This document shows, piece by piece, positions 63,474 to 64,000 of a DNA stretch of 64,000 nt. The position numbers and the translations under genes were made by a program. Origin of the DNA: Mesorhizobium sp. 1M-11 (GTDB taxonomy: Bacteria > Pseudomonadota > Alphaproteobacteria > Rhizobiales > Rhizobiaceae); assembly GCF_001303895.1 (NCBI RefSeq), contig NZ_LJSD01000017.1, forward strand, positions 62,001 to 126,000, in the 5' to 3' direction. How positions within the stretch are numbered: the stretch's first letter is position 1; each line of letters opens with the position of its first letter. Below the pieces are notes generated by a model, which saw only the letters and a list, made by a program, of their open reading frames with translations, was not told where the DNA came from and did not search any database.

Positions 63474-64000
63474 CTATTCCATGGCACGGCGCAGGATGCG
63501 TGCGCCGAGCTCCGCGACCTGCGTGGCGTCGCCAAGGCCGGGCAGTCCGTTCGCCAGTCTCAATCGCACCCGTTTGCCGAGTTGAGGCGGCATGTCCTGT
63601 AGCCACGATTCAAGGCAGTTCAAGCCATCGGCAAAGATCCGGCCGCTCAAGCCATCCAGCGGCTCCAACGGTCTGACTGGACCGGAAATGTCCCTGTTGG
63701 CCACCGCAAATGCACAAAGCTCGGGCCCCAGGGCGGTCTGGATGGCGCCAGCCTGACGCCCATCGATAACAGCGGCGAGGCTGTTCGCCCAATAGATGGC
63801 GCCGGCCCGCAATGCCAGTCTTTCGAGGTCCTCACCGGAAACAAGCGCGATCTGCCGGTCGATGTGATCGGGCGGCTGAGGCGGATCGTCGGTCGTCAAT
63901 TCGTGACGTTCGGCGAGGAGTTTCGACAGTCTCGGCTGCAAGCGAGGTGTCTCCAGCATGCGCTCGCATGCCTCGAATCCGACCTTGCCGTCGAAACAGT
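63474..64000 (-). CDS. sctK: Probable SctK (NolU-like), 5' end outside the window
   Basis: The frame is open to the right edge (CFDGKVGFEACER before an internal Met), so the gene extends beyond the window; 175 residues are visible. The visible part is helical with WANSLAAVIDGRQAGAIQTA, LGPELCAFAVANRDISGPVR, SGRIFADGLNCLESWLQDMP. Position before sctL, as nolU before nolV in rhizobia, is the main support. The family is weakly conserved. SctK anchors the sorting platform to the basal body. Confidence 0.65.
   Translation of the reverse strand, partial: CFDGKVGFEACERMLETPRLQPRLSKLLAERHELTTDDPPQPPDHIDRQIALVSGEDLERLALRAGAIYWANSLAAVIDGRQAGAIQTALGPELCAFAVANRDISGPVRPLEPLDGLSGRIFADGLNCLESWLQDMPPQLGKRVRLRLANGLPGLGDATQVAELGARILRRAME

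Overview
The window looks like chromosomal DNA of a Mesorhizobium-like member of the Rhizobiales (Alphaproteobacteria). Supporting this are the holB-tmk-dac-rlpA cluster, a phosphatidylcholine synthase, the Ku/LigD end-joining genes, and a type III secretion operon in the order known from rhizobia (nolU-nolV-rhcN-y4yJ-rhcQ-R-S-T). DNA is GC-rich throughout. The genus is inferred, not proven.

Layout. 1-4.9 kb: replication and cell-wall genes (holB fragment, tmk, a PBP5-like protein with degenerate motifs, an RlpA-type lipoprotein) and a membrane diguanylate cyclase. 5.36-16.90 kb: an 11.5-kb integrated element at the 3' end of tRNA-Ser(UGA). It carries a tyrosine integrase, a RepA-like helicase with an iteron-like cluster, an HNH protein, a large terminase, an HK97-type capsid, connector, protease, portal and head-tail adaptor, plus AlpA, but no tail, lysis or holin genes. 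This is what is expected of a capsid-forming phage-inducible chromosomal island (cf-PICI). It is the most interesting system in the window. 17-30 kb: TerC-family protein, RimO, a BMP-type ABC importer, quinone oxidoreductase, phosphatidylcholine synthase, a DUF1326/DUF2182 pair, a UbiH-type hydroxylase, an AEC transporter, HspQ. 30-41 kb: AspRS, GNAT, RNase D, IMP dehydrogenase, DHA2 transporter, RlmE, Ppx/GppA, a YbhN-like protein and tRNA-Gln(CUG).

41-48 kb: a type I secretion module (adaptor, ABC exporter, small YbaY/YscW-like Tat protein) with its probable substrate, a 1112-residue serralysin-type RTX metalloprotease. 48-54.4 kb: exonuclease III, a small hydrolase and a non-homologous end-joining cluster (BRCT-like/TPR protein, Ku, LigD, a 78-residue protein). 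54.6-58 kb: a RibD/DHFR-like reductase, an SLC13 permease and a DUF1445 protein. 58-64 kb: a type III secretion operon read leftwards (sctK-L-N-O-Q-R-S-T) in which sctR has a 2-bp insertion and no sctU follows sctT, so the apparatus may be decaying.

In the island, the genes from portal to alpA are joined by 4-bp stop-start overlaps, and the same short repeat (ATACCC) occurs near both ends, so it reads as a coherent, selected unit and not as a random prophage remnant.
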